Below, in pieces: positions 36,649 to 44,645 of a DNA stretch of 64,000 nucleotides. Positions within the stretch are counted from its first letter, which is position 1. Each line of letters starts with the position of its first letter. The position numbers and the translations under genes are program-made. The notes under the pieces were generated by a model. It had not been told where the DNA came from and searched no databases. It saw nothing but the letters and a program-made list of their open reading frames with translations. This DNA is from Rhizobium sp. 16-488-2b (lineage in GTDB: Bacteria; Pseudomonadota; Alphaproteobacteria; Rhizobiales; Rhizobiaceae), in the NCBI RefSeq assembly GCF_017741815.1, contig NZ_JAGHMF010000034.1, forward strand, positions 496,001-560,000. The letters run 5' to 3'.

Positions 36649-37584
36649 ATGTTCCTGGTAACCGGCGCCTCAGGATTTGTCGGCCAAGGGCTTGCGCGCA
36701 CATTGCAGCAACGTGGGATTCCGTTTCGTGGCACGAGCAGAAACGGGAGTGGCCAGCTTCTTGCTATTGGAGATATTCACGGCGCGACCGACTGGTCTGT
36801 CGCCCTTGATGGCGCCGATGTCGTCGTCCACCTAGCCGCCGTCAACCAGAATGTCGTCGAAGGGTCACCGGCGGTGCTCGCCGAGTATCGATCGGTGAAT
36901 GTCGAGGGAACGATCAACCTGGCGCGTCAAGCTGCCGCCGCGGGTGCAAGACGGTTCGTGTTCTTGAGTTCGATCAAGGCAAGCGGCGAGGCGACGACCA
37001 ACGGCAAGCCATTTAGGGCGGCGGATGTGCCTGCTCCCGAGAGTGATTACGGCCGGACGAAGCTCGAAGCCGAGCAATTGCTGCACGCGCTTGGCAACAG
37101 CACGAAAATGCAGATCGTCGTCATTCGATCGCCGCTGGTCTATGGCCCGGGCATGCGCGGAAGTTTCCAGGCGCTGGTGCGGCTTGTGCAACGCGGCTTA
37201 CCGCTGCCCTTCGCGTTGATCGATAATCGCCGGTCGATGGTCTATCTCGAGAACCTGACTGACCTGATCGTGACCGCTGCAAACCACCCGGATGCCGCTG
37301 GCAAGACGTTCATGGTTGCCGATAGCAAGAGCCCATCGACACCCGAACTCGTGCGCATGATCGCTGCGGCAACCGGCTCATCGGCCCCGCTGCTGCCGTT
37401 TCCGCCGGCGTTGTTGGAGCTTGCTGGAAAGTTGACTGGAAAGGCCGAGCTGATTCACCGCTTGACGCGCTCGCTTGAAGTCGACATCTCGGAAACCAGC
37501 CGCCGGCTGGGCTGGACACCACCATTCGAGATGACCGACGCACTGTCGCGAACACTTGGCCCCGCAAAACCCACTAAGGACTGA
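36649..37584 (+). CDS. NAD-dependent epimerase/reductase (SDR), WreQ/WbpV-like
   Basis: A 311-residue extended SDR: N-terminal VTGASGFVGQGLA, YxxxK-type active site in DYGRTKLEAEQ, and a C-terminal substrate domain. In the WreV-WreQ-WreU arrangement this enzyme reduces UDP-4-keto-6-deoxy-GlcNAc to UDP-QuiNAc; a 4-epimerase is the alternative. The start is ambiguous: ATG 36649 begins at the Rossmann fold, and GTG 36631 with GAGAGA upstream would add six residues. It is followed by the sugar transferase with a 1-base gap. Confidence 0.87.
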   Translation: MFLVTGASGFVGQGLARTLQQRGIPFRGTSRNGSGQLLAIGDIHGATDWSVALDGADVVVHLAAVNQNVVEGSPAVLAEYRSVNVEGTINLARQAAAAGARRFVFLSSIKASGEATTNGKPFRAADVPAPESDYGRTKLEAEQLLHALGNSTKMQIVVIRSPLVYGPGMRGSFQALVRLVQRGLPLPFALIDNRRSMVYLENLTDLIVTAANHPDAAGKTFMVADSKSPSTPELVRMIAAATGSSAPLLPFPPALLELAGKLTGKAELIHRLTRSLEVDISETSRRLGWTPPFEMTDALSRTLGPAKPTKD

Positions 37585-37585
37585 T

Positions 37586-38164
37586 ATGACAAGCAAGCTC
37601 AACCAGGGGATCAAGAGGGCGTTCGATCTTTGCGCGGCGTCGGGTGGCCTGGTCGTATTGTCTCCCGTGTTGCTTGTGCTCACCATCATGGTCAGGCGTT
37701 CGTCGCCGGGTGGCGCCTTTTTCCGTCAGCAGCGGGTGGGCCGAGACGAGGTTCCATTCACCTGTCTGAAGTTCAGGACGATGGCGGCCGGCACGCCTGA
37801 TGTCGGTTCCCACGACGCAGCCGAGGCCTGGATTACACCGATCGGCAAGACGCTTCGCGCCTATAAGCTTGATGAACTGCCGCAGCTTGTGAATGTACTG
37901 AAAGGCGAGATGAGCCTGGTAGGCCCTCGCCCATGTCTGCCGAGCCAGCCGGAAGTCATTGCCGCACGTAGAACCAAGGGCGTGTTTGCTGTTCGCCCGG
38001 GCATAACCGGTCTGGCGCAAATCGCCGGTATCGACATGTCGACCCCGGAGAAACTTGCCACGGCGGATGCCGAATATGTCAAGACGGCCAGCCTCTGGAA
38101 CGACATCGCCATGATCCTCGGCTCCGTCATGGGCAAGGGAAAAGGCGACGCCGCGCTAAAGTAA
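37586..38164 (+). CDS. Polyprenyl-phosphate sugar-1-phosphate transferase (PGT), WreU/PglC-like
   Basis: A 192-residue monotopic phosphoglycosyl transferase. A single re-entrant N-terminal membrane helix (FDLCAASGGLVVLSPVLLVL), the FRTM segment, the catalytic Asp-Glu in YKLDELPQL and the MSLVGPRPCLPSQ motif are visible. It lacks the extra N-terminal transmembrane domain of WbaP-type enzymes. It would transfer the UDP-sugar made by the two upstream enzymes (predicted QuiNAc-1-phosphate) to undecaprenyl phosphate, starting O-antigen assembly. A 7-bp GCTCGCC/GGCGAGC inverted repeat lies between it and the convergent ligase gene. Confidence 0.9.
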   Translation: MTSKLNQGIKRAFDLCAASGGLVVLSPVLLVLTIMVRRSSPGGAFFRQQRVGRDEVPFTCLKFRTMAAGTPDVGSHDAAEAWITPIGKTLRAYKLDELPQLVNVLKGEMSLVGPRPCLPSQPEVIAARRTKGVFAVRPGITGLAQIAGIDMSTPEKLATADAEYVKTASLWNDIAMILGSVMGKGKGDAALK

Positions 38165-38227
38165 GCGCGGGGCTCGCCCACTGATGCACAGGTCACTCGG
38201 CGAGCATTAGGTCGCGCTCGCGAAATG

Positions 38228-39547
38228 CTAGCGGATCGCGGGTTGCAAGTCCGGAACATCGGCCTGTGCTGGCCGCAAACGAAGATTGCACCAACATGCA
38301 AACGCGGATGTCACGAGGGCAAGGCTTTCGCCAATCGCCAGTCTATTGTTGGAATTGCTGAGAAGCGTTAGCGCAAAAAAGAAAATGCAGACAAGATAGG
38401 CATGCATTGCCGCGCGTGGAATGATGCCCTGGCGGTAGGCCTTGCAGACAAAGACGATGAAGCTCGCCAGGATTAGCCCCATGACGAAGGCTCCAAACAG
38501 GCCGAACCGGACCAGTATTTCCAGATATCCGTTGTGCAACAGCGTATAGGAAACATTAGCGTAGTGCGTGTGCTTCCAGCGCTCCAGCCACTCGTTGCCC
38601 CACCCGAAAACCGGAGCGGACGAGAAGAGTTCCCATCCATTCGACCATAGCTGAAGACGCTCATCCATCGCGACAGGCGTGTTGCCCGATTGAATGGTCT
38701 GGGTGATCGTGTCTGCTCCGTTCGAACTGCCGACGATGCCGCTGAACATCGAAGCGGTCGCCTTGATCGTCGGACCGGCCGTCTGGTCGAGGTTATGGCG
38801 AACAGCGTATATTCCGACACCAAGCAGTGCGACCGCGCCGGCGATCACCAATCCACCGCGCGCGCGCACCTTTATGTAGCGCATGCCTATGATGGCGAGA
38901 ACTGGTAGCGTGAAGGCCATGGCGAGCCACACCCCCTTGGACTTTGCGCCATAAATCGCAATCACGCACAGAGCCAGAATAAGCGGCGACACCACGTAGG
39001 CGAGATGCGCAAACCGACGATCGACATCGGGAGTCGTAAGATAGTGCAGAAGCCAGAAGGTTGACATCACAAAAATGAGGCCGCAGGCGACCGCGCCATG
39101 GATCTGATTGTTCATGATGAGCGGGCGAACAGCAACGCCGGTGGCGATCGTGCCGATCGTCAAAGTCACCGTGACAGCGAGCATGACAAGTGCAACGACA
39201 AAGAACGCAGCGATGATCTTCTCCATCTCGCCTTCATAGATCGCGAAGGCGATCCCGAGGATCGGGAAAAATAATGGGAAGGCGAAGAGCCAGTCGGACC
39301 CGCCAACATCATGATGTTCGGTCGTGATGTAGAGGAACGCGAAGCGTGCCAGAACATAGATCGCCCAGCCCATGCAGAGCCAGCCAAGCCAATTTGTGCG
39401 CGGACGTACCGGCTCCCTTGTGTAATAAACTAGCGCGATGATGGCCAGAATGGCGCATGCGTAGCGATAGGTATCGCTCTCCACCAGCAAGGCTGATGAA
39501 GCGAGCAGCCACAGAAGACAGCCGAATATTCTGAGCGTAGGGCTCAT
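38228..39547 (-). CDS. O-antigen ligase/polymerase family membrane protein
   Basis: About 440 residues with ten or more hydrophobic segments and one large periplasmic loop of about 70 residues (around 280-350) that contains GWGNEWLERW and HNGYLEILVRFG, the Wzy_C/WaaL-type signature. It probably ligates O-antigen to lipid A-core, or polymerises repeat units. The frame continues upstream to GTG 39655; the added residues look non-conserved and no start has a strong ribosome site, so the true start is uncertain. Transcribed against the wreU-like gene. A perfect 17-base palindrome lies about 110 bases upstream. Confidence 0.82.
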   Translation of the reverse strand: MSPTLRIFGCLLWLLASSALLVESDTYRYACAILAIIALVYYTREPVRPRTNWLGWLCMGWAIYVLARFAFLYITTEHHDVGGSDWLFAFPLFFPILGIAFAIYEGEMEKIIAAFFVVALVMLAVTVTLTIGTIATGVAVRPLIMNNQIHGAVACGLIFVMSTFWLLHYLTTPDVDRRFAHLAYVVSPLILALCVIAIYGAKSKGVWLAMAFTLPVLAIIGMRYIKVRARGGLVIAGAVALLGVGIYAVRHNLDQTAGPTIKATASMFSGIVGSSNGADTITQTIQSGNTPVAMDERLQLWSNGWELFSSAPVFGWGNEWLERWKHTHYANVSYTLLHNGYLEILVRFGLFGAFVMGLILASFIVFVCKAYRQGIIPRAAMHAYLVCIFFFALTLLSNSNNRLAIGESLALVTSAFACWCNLRLRPAQADVPDLQPAIR

Positions 39548-39657
39548 GGTGGCGCTGGCGGCGCGGAACGAATTGTTCAAGATGTCTACTTCTGTTCGCG
39601 CGCGTGTTCCTGCGTCAATGCCGATGGCCGCTCTCATCGAAAACATGACGCGCACCA

Positions 39658-39674
39658 GAACTCACTGTGAGTTC
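39658..39674. promoter_or_regulatory. Perfect inverted repeat GAACTCAC-T-GTGAGTTC upstream of the O-antigen ligase gene
   Basis: 8+1+8 perfect dyad, 111-127 bases before the chosen ligase start and directly before the upstream alternative GTG. Length and symmetry fit a dimeric regulator (for example a LuxR-, TetR- or MarR-type protein). No second copy was noticed by eye in the window. Confidence 0.5.
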
Positions 39675-39845
39675 GGCGCGGTAGTCTACCAATTCGATAT
39701 TTACGAAAATAGTGTGGCCGACAAGGCCGCCTCGACCACTGTTCACCGCAAAATGTTGTCACAGAGCAAAACGCGCGTCGACTTGCGGCATTAACAGTGG
39801 AGATAGCGGGAGAGGCGCCGGATACCGGACCTTGACCTCTGATGC

Positions 39846-40046
39846 TTAGTGCGTCGCCGCCCGGTTCTGCTTGGAGAGGCTGAGGATATAGTCGTCGGCA
39901 ATATCGGCGATGGCCATCGCTATCTCAGCCGGGGAGAAATCCACCCGCTTTTCGCCAAAAATCAGCTGGTGAACGGCTTCTTCGATCTGCTGACGGCAAG
40001 CCAACAATCGATCAGCATGACTAATTTCAATGGCAGGTATTTGCAT
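39846..40046 (-). CDS. Small hypothetical protein (66 residues)
   Basis: A cytoplasmic, helix-rich acidic protein (MQIPAIEISHADRLL start; the middle FSPAEIAMAIADIADDYILSL looks like an amphipathic helix pair). No domain recognised. ATG 40046 is preceded by a GGGGA ribosome site; TTG 40061 in frame is less likely. It is divergent from the PraR-like regulator across a 357-base gap, so it could be one of its targets. Isolated, function unknown. Confidence 0.55.
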   Translation of the reverse strand: MQIPAIEISHADRLLACRQQIEEAVHQLIFGEKRVDFSPAEIAMAIADIADDYILSLSKQNRAATH

Positions 40047-40403
40047 GGCGTTTGTCCCCAATGTGCTGCGCCTGAAACGAAGGTCCGTGTCCAGATTACT
40101 CCGGCGCGAATAGTCGCCGACGCGACCATGGCCACACGCATGCCCCGATCTTCACATAATAGTATAGAGGGTAAGCCTCGCGGTTCCCGTGAAATCGGTG
40201 TGACACTATTTAAAGTGGCCTTAACGCCAAAACTCTCTCAATGAGGTAGTGGGCGTGCGGCGTCAGAGACTGAATATTGACGGCTTGTGCAACGCTTGGG
40301 ACGGCGAGTAAAGATTTTTTGCCACGTCTTTACTTTTAGTTGCATTTTTTCGCAGTGGCTTCATTATGCGTCAACATTCCTAATATTGCAGGCGAGGGAC
40401 GCC
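40047..40403. other. 357-base AT-rich divergent gap upstream of the PraR-like gene
   Basis: No gene seen. It is distinctly AT-richer than its surroundings toward 40300-40390, carries the inverted repeat at 40307-40334 and must hold promoters in both directions. The AT-rich character resembles control DNA of rhizobial surface/quorum regulators. Confidence 0.4.
40307..40334. promoter_or_regulatory. Inverted repeat AGTAAAGA-N12-TCTTTACT upstream of the PraR-like gene
   Basis: Perfect 8-bp arms, 70-97 bases before the regulator start. The arms are AT-rich, so a protein site or promoter-overlapping autoregulatory operator is likelier than a terminator, although the T-rich loop leaves that open. 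Confidence 0.4.
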
Positions 40404-40847
40404 ATGAAGGCGAAATCGACGAACGCGATCGACGGCTATGTCGGGGAACGAGTAAGGCTGCGCCGCAAGATGCTCGGCATGAGCCAGGCTAGCCTCGCAG
40501 AAGCGTTGGGCATAACGTTTCAACAGATTCAAAAATACGAGAAAGGCATCAACCGCATCGGCGCCAGCCGGCTTTTGCGCATGGCGGAGATATTCGGCGT
40601 AACCGTCGGCTATTTCTTCGAAAATGGCGTTGCCAGCGCCGGTGACGACGGCAACCGCCCGGAGACCGATGCTGTCGCTGCGTTCATGGCCTCGAAGGAG
40701 GGGCTTGCTCTCGGCAAGGCGTTCATCGCCATCGAAGACCCAAACGTCCGCCAAAAGCTGTTGGCCTTGACGCGCAGCCTTGGCTCTTCTGGCATCGTCA
40801 TAAATGATCGCGACGGCGCGGATCAGGCGGAGCTCGAAGGCAACTAG
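40404..40847 (+). CDS. XRE-family helix-turn-helix regulator, PraR/PhrR-like
   Basis: A 147-residue DNA-binding protein. Helix-turn-helix at about residues 15-70 (GERVRLRRKMLGMSQASLA, then ITFQQIQKYEKGINRIGASRL), almost diagnostic of the rhizobial PraR/PhrR group, which controls biofilm, root attachment and quorum-sensing genes. The C-terminal half (residues 80-147) is a short helical oligomerisation region. ATG 40404 follows a GCGAGGGA ribosome site; the frame upstream to 40287 is non-conserved. It is 63 bases upstream of the YcaO gene in the same direction and so may be co-transcribed with it. Probably one of several paralogues in the genome. Confidence 0.85.
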   Translation: MKAKSTNAIDGYVGERVRLRRKMLGMSQASLAEALGITFQQIQKYEKGINRIGASRLLRMAEIFGVTVGYFFENGVASAGDDGNRPETDAVAAFMASKEGLALGKAFIAIEDPNVRQKLLALTRSLGSSGIVINDRDGADQAELEGN

Positions 40848-40910
40848 AAGAATGGCGCCATCCGGCTGGAAGTACGAACCGTCGTCGATTCGCCTGTTTC
40901 ACAAGGCCAG

Positions 40911-42107
40911 GTGACCGCTATTCTCGAACAATCACGCTATTCGGATCGGATCATGCCGGCATCTGAGACGCTATCTCGCGTCACGCCGCTTCTGGCACAA
41001 TTCGGCATAACGCGCGTGGCCCGCCACACGGGCCTCGATCATATCGGCATGCCCGTCTGGTGCGCCTACGCGCCCAACGCGCCATCCGCCGTCGTGGCGC
41101 AGGGCAAGGGAGTATCCGACGACGATGCCAAAGTCTCGGCAATCATGGAGGCGCTCGAGCGAGCCGTGGCGAGCCGGCCGGCGGCGTCAACATTACGGGC
41201 AACCGCGCGCGATTTGCAGGACGAAGGGCATAGGCTGACGACGGTTGCTTGTCTAACTGGATTGCATAAGGCGGATATAGGTCTGGACGAGCCGGTGGAC
41301 TGGGTGATCGGGCGCGAACTGATATCAGACGTCCCAATTTATGTCCCATTCGAGGCTGTTGTCCTGAACCGCACACGAGAGTCGCGCTTCTGGATGTCGT
41401 CCGATGGACTGGCGTCGGGAAACAGCCACGACGAAGCGATCTTGCACGGCATGCTCGAACGCATCGAACGGGACGCATATGTGCTCTGGCAGATAGGCGA
41501 TGACTGCTCCAGGCGGTCGAGATGCGTGGCTCCCGCATTGTTCGGCGACGATGTTCTCTTTCGACTGGTGGAAAAGATCGCAGCCGCCGGTCTTGTCCTT
41601 AAACTATTCGACATAACCAGCGATGTCGGCATTCCGTGCTTCACCGCCTTGCTGGGGCCGCGAGGTATCCTGTCGGACTCGTCCGTCCGTTTCCTGGAAG
41701 TGACGGGTGGAAGCGGCGCGCACCCCTCTCCTGTCCGTGCAGCCATTCGCGCGATAACCGAGGCTGCACAATCGCGGCTGACATTTATCAGCGGCGCGCG
41801 TGACGATATCGCGCCCGAAGCTTTTCGAGCGCTGTTGCCTGCACAGCTGCGCGACAGCTTTTTGAGCGAACCTGTTGCGCCTGCACCATTTTCCCATCCC
41901 GCAGGGCAGTCACTGCAGCAGTATTTGAGCCATACGTTGGACAGGCTGCGTGCAGCAAGCATAAACACGGTGGCTACAGTGAAGCTAAGCGCCCCGGATC
42001 TTCCGTTCGTTGTGGTAAAGGTGCTGATACCGGAGTTGGAAAATCCGGATGGAAAGCGGGCGCGGCGGTTCGGAAGCCGGGCCCTTTCAAAAGCGTTTCA
42101 ATTCTAG
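40911..42107 (+). CDS. YcaO-family ATP-dependent backbone-modifying enzyme, no TfuA partner nearby
   Basis: A 398-residue YcaO protein. YcaO enzymes phosphorylate peptide backbone amides to form azolines, thioamides (with TfuA) or amidines. ATP/Mg-binding motifs are present: S76-x3-E80-x2-E83 (SAIMEALE), E183-x2-E186-R187 (ERIER) and E284-x2-Q287 (TEAAQ). The C-terminus (SRALSKAFQF) lacks the PxPxP motif of azoline-forming cyclodehydratases, which suits the TfuA-associated or orphan class. Start GTG 40911 is uncertain; ATG 40953 is an alternative. No TfuA, E1-like or McbC-type dehydrogenase gene is adjacent; neighbours are a PraR-like regulator, an 85-residue protein and a GNAT acetyltransferase. 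Confidence 0.88.
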   Translation: MTAILEQSRYSDRIMPASETLSRVTPLLAQFGITRVARHTGLDHIGMPVWCAYAPNAPSAVVAQGKGVSDDDAKVSAIMEALERAVASRPAASTLRATARDLQDEGHRLTTVACLTGLHKADIGLDEPVDWVIGRELISDVPIYVPFEAVVLNRTRESRFWMSSDGLASGNSHDEAILHGMLERIERDAYVLWQIGDDCSRRSRCVAPALFGDDVLFRLVEKIAAAGLVLKLFDITSDVGIPCFTALLGPRGILSDSSVRFLEVTGGSGAHPSPVRAAIRAITEAAQSRLTFISGARDDIAPEAFRALLPAQLRDSFLSEPVAPAPFSHPAGQSLQQYLSHTLDRLRAASINTVATVKLSAPDLPFVVVKVLIPELENPDGKRARRFGSRALSKAFQF

Positions 42108-42231
42108 CGAGCCTATCCCACTGGCTGCAAACGATCGGCGTGTGATACCGCCCCCAAGTTGTTTCACACTTTATTCACGGGCGCCGCACGCGTCGCAAGC
42201 CTATGCTGCCTTTAGTTGGCGGAGAAGAAAC

Positions 42232-42489
42232 ATGAGTGCGAAGCCTAAAGACCACGGGGATGATCACGGCGACAACACGAGATCGCCAGAGGATATCAAG
42301 GAGCTCGCGGCACTCGCGCGGCTGATTAGCTATGCGCGCTACGCGGCCGAGGATGTCGAGCTTGTCGGCGCCGTCCATTGGCTCGAACTCGCGATACAAG
42401 CGGTAAATCGGGAGATTCTCGCCTCGCCGAACATGGAGATCGTTGCGCCCTATCTCGCGACGACGACGGACAGCCGCAGCACGCACTGA
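42232..42489 (+). CDS. Small hypothetical protein (85 residues) downstream of ycaO
   Basis: A hydrophilic N-terminus rich in His/Asp (KDHGDDHGDNTRSPED) is followed by a helical core (LAALARLISYARYAAEDVELVG, then LELAIQAVNREI). A good ribosome site (GGAGAAG) precedes the ATG. No domain recognised; a regulatory or adaptor role, or a YcaO-related partner, is possible, but it does not look like a core-peptide precursor because it lacks Cys and a distinct C-terminal core. Distance from ycaO is 124 bases, with a GTGTGA/TCACAC inverted repeat between. Confidence 0.6.
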   Translation: MSAKPKDHGDDHGDNTRSPEDIKELAALARLISYARYAAEDVELVGAVHWLELAIQAVNREILASPNMEIVAPYLATTTDSRSTH

Positions 42490-42522
42490 TTTTGTGAGCC
42501 CGGCGCGATCGGCGACCCTGAG

Positions 42523-42990
42523 CTACATGTCTTGCAAGACAGTCGCGCCGAGCATTTTGGAATAGACACACAAAGCGTTGGATCGGCTGTAGCCGTTCGT
42601 CTTGTAATAGTCTGCGACACCGCCCACCTGGCGCGAGACCAACCATAATTGCGGATAGCCTAGTTGAATCGCGGTGCGCTCTACATCAGAGAGCAGGGCG
42701 GTTCCAAAACCCATTCTTTGATGCAATGGCGAGATGGCAATCTCCGCGACATATAGGCCAGTGCCGATTGCCGACGTATGCGGCGATGCGAATACGAAGC
42801 CGACGAGTTGCCCCTGATAAAAAGCCCCAAGGTTGACGGCGTCCGATGGCGAACACAGTTCGACCAGCCGCCTTCTGGCATTCTCCATTGTCCAAGCCTC
42901 TTCCCAAGGGGGCTCGGCGTAGGCCTGAACTAGGATATTCGCGCCATACAGCGCCTCTGCCTGATCAATTCGTCTTACGCTGAACGTCAT
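42523..42990 (-). CDS. GNAT-family N-acetyltransferase
   Basis: A 155-residue GCN5-related acetyltransferase. Acetyl-CoA-binding motif A is visible as VAEIAISPLHQRMGFGTALLSDVE (the Q/R-x-x-G-x-G/A pattern reads QRMGFG), with the C-terminal DYYKTNGY typical of motif B. The substrate is unknown. It is convergent with the 85-residue gene, so it is not co-transcribed with ycaO, but it belongs to the same small island. Confidence 0.85.
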   Translation of the reverse strand: MTFSVRRIDQAEALYGANILVQAYAEPPWEEAWTMENARRRLVELCSPSDAVNLGAFYQGQLVGFVFASPHTSAIGTGLYVAEIAISPLHQRMGFGTALLSDVERTAIQLGYPQLWLVSRQVGGVADYYKTNGYSRSNALCVYSKMLGATVLQDM

Positions 42991-43382
42991 ACCGAACCTG
43001 CTGCTGATCGATGCTCTTGTTGCGGCGACCGGACCAACTAAGCACAGACGCGCCTTTGGGTGTTGTGACTTCGACGTGACACAGCCATTGCGCGAACCTG
43101 GGATTCGTGCTGAATATTGCTACGATGGGGTGAGCTAGAGTAGGCAGGCGCATGCGCGCCAATATTGCAGACATCGCGCCATCAGTGATTGCATTTCGAC
43201 AAATCGGCCGTCGCTTTGAGCTCGACGTGGCAATGGTCACGGGCTCAATTGAGGGATCGCCGGCAGCGATGGAGTGAAATTGAGCCTCGGGGCGCTGCAA
43301 TCGCCTTCAGATGTTGACTTTAGCATTCAGCATTCCAAATCCTTAACTTCGACTGTTTCGCGCTGACGTTTGGAGGAAATGC
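42991..43382. other. 392-base intergenic region
   Basis: It contains a 111-codon minus-strand frame with poor composition that I do not accept as a gene. AATATTG (43113) and CAATATT (43160) flank a GGCGCATGCGCGCC-like near-palindrome. TTGACT near 43315 may be a -35 box for the downstream glycosyltransferase gene, whose ribosome site is TGGAGGAAAT. Confidence 0.4.
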
Positions 43383-44081
43383 ATGGCGGATTTAGCAGTT
43401 TATATTGGATGGGATTCCCGCGAAGATATTGCCTACCAGGTTGCCAAGGCCACGTTGCTCAAAAACGCATCCATTGATGTCGAGGTTCACCCCATAAAGC
43501 TGCAGGAACTCGTCGATCAGGGTGTCTACACCCGCGAAGTCGACCCTCTGGCTTCGACCGAGTTTACCTATTCCCGCTTTTTCACGCCGTGGCTTGCCGA
43601 CTACAAAGGCTGGGCGTTGTTTTGCGACTGCGACTTCCTGTTCTTCGGCGATGTTGCCGAGTTGCTGCGCTACAAGGATGACAGCAAGGCCGTGGCCTGC
43701 GTCCATCACGACTACACTCCCAAGGAGGGCGTGAAGATGGATGGCAAGGTGCAGACCAATTATCCCCGCAAAAACTGGTCCTCGTTCATGCTGTTCAATT
43801 GTGAGCACCCGTCCACCCGCCAGCTGACACCCGAGCTCGTCAATTCACAGACCGGCGCCTATCTTCACCGCCTGCAATGGGCGAAGGACAGCGAGATCGG
43901 CGAAATCCCCGAAGAATGGAACTGGTTGGAGGGCTGGAGCACGAAGCCAACCCAAGGTCTCCCGAAGGCCGTCCACTATACCAACGGCGGCCCGTGGTTT
44001 CACAATTGGCAGGACGTCGAATACGCGGATGTCTGGCTTGAGAAGGCACGCGCGCTCGACCCGCATTTCGCACCCGTGTGA
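43383..44081 (+). CDS. Glycosyltransferase-like protein (GT-A fold, DxD motif)
   Basis: A 232-residue cytoplasmic protein. VYIGWDSREDIAYQVAKATL at the N-terminus and D82-C-D84 in CDCDFLFFGD give a GT8-like nucleotide-sugar/metal binding site; the C-terminal half (YTNGGPWFHNW) has the HxxGxxKPW-like block of GT8 in altered form. An excellent ribosome site (TGGAGGAAAT) precedes the ATG. It is 3 bases upstream of a hexapeptide acyltransferase, forming a three-gene unit. The transferred sugar is unknown; surface polysaccharide decoration is inferred from context. Confidence 0.75.
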   Translation: MADLAVYIGWDSREDIAYQVAKATLLKNASIDVEVHPIKLQELVDQGVYTREVDPLASTEFTYSRFFTPWLADYKGWALFCDCDFLFFGDVAELLRYKDDSKAVACVHHDYTPKEGVKMDGKVQTNYPRKNWSSFMLFNCEHPSTRQLTPELVNSQTGAYLHRLQWAKDSEIGEIPEEWNWLEGWSTKPTQGLPKAVHYTNGGPWFHNWQDVEYADVWLEKARALDPHFAPV

Positions 44082-44084
44082 CCC

Positions 44085-44645
44085 GTGAACCTCGGTTTTC
44101 TCGTCAGCCTCCGGGCCGCCTTGTCGGGCGGGGCGCTCCGGATCGGGACGAGACCGAATATGCGGTATTTGCCAGAGCTTCGCTATCGGCACGGCGAAAT
44201 CGAAATCGGTGACCGGCTCTTCACTCAATGTGGTGTGGTCCTCGATGCGCAGAGCGGCAAGATCGAGATCGGAAACGATGTCTCGCTGAACGATTACTCG
44301 ATTGTGCTGGGACATGGCGGTGTCAGGATCGGCGACAGTACCAGGATCGCGGCACATGCCGTCATCGTCTCGTTCGAGCACAGCTACGAGGACGCCACGG
44401 TCCTTATCAAAGATCAGCCGATCAAAAAGGGCAGGGTGGAAATCGGCAGGGACGTCTGGATCGGTGCGGGCGCCAAGGTGCTTGCCGGCAGCAACATCGC
44501 CGACGGCTGCGTCATCGGCGCGAATAGCGTCATCAAGGGAGCGACGGAGCCGTTTGGTGTCTATGTGGGCTCGCCCGCGCGCTTGGTCAAAAAGCGTGCC
44601 CTGCCCGACACAAGAGGGGCCGACATGACAGGGAGGGAACGATGA
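44085..44645 (+). CDS. Left-handed beta-helix (hexapeptide) acyltransferase, WbbJ-like
   Basis: A 186-residue protein with many hexapeptide repeats (IEIGDRL, IEIGNDV, VRIGDST, VEIGRDV, VLAGSNI, VIGANSV) forming a left-handed beta-helix, characteristic of O-acetyl or N-acyl transferases acting on sugars. The catalytic His is probably in VSFEHSY. Starts at GTG 44085, 3 bases after the previous stop, and overlaps the next gene by 4 bases (ATGA), showing a coupled operon. It probably acylates a surface sugar. Confidence 0.88.
   Translation: MNLGFLVSLRAALSGGALRIGTRPNMRYLPELRYRHGEIEIGDRLFTQCGVVLDAQSGKIEIGNDVSLNDYSIVLGHGGVRIGDSTRIAAHAVIVSFEHSYEDATVLIKDQPIKKGRVEIGRDVWIGAGAKVLAGSNIADGCVIGANSVIKGATEPFGVYVGSPARLVKKRALPDTRGADMTGRER

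Noticed and set aside
39546..39794. 82-codon plus-strand frame over the O-antigen ligase upstream region
   Set aside because: Covers the promoter/dyad region of the ligase gene, lacks a ribosome site and any recognisable motif.
43113..43168. AATATTGC repeats around a GGCGCATGCGC near-palindrome
   Set aside because: AATATT is itself a palindrome, so the apparent inverted and direct repeats are weak evidence of function.
42965..43300. 111-codon minus-strand frame upstream of the GNAT gene
   Set aside because: No ribosome site, odd composition, overlaps the GNAT start and the promoter side of the glycosyltransferase gene.
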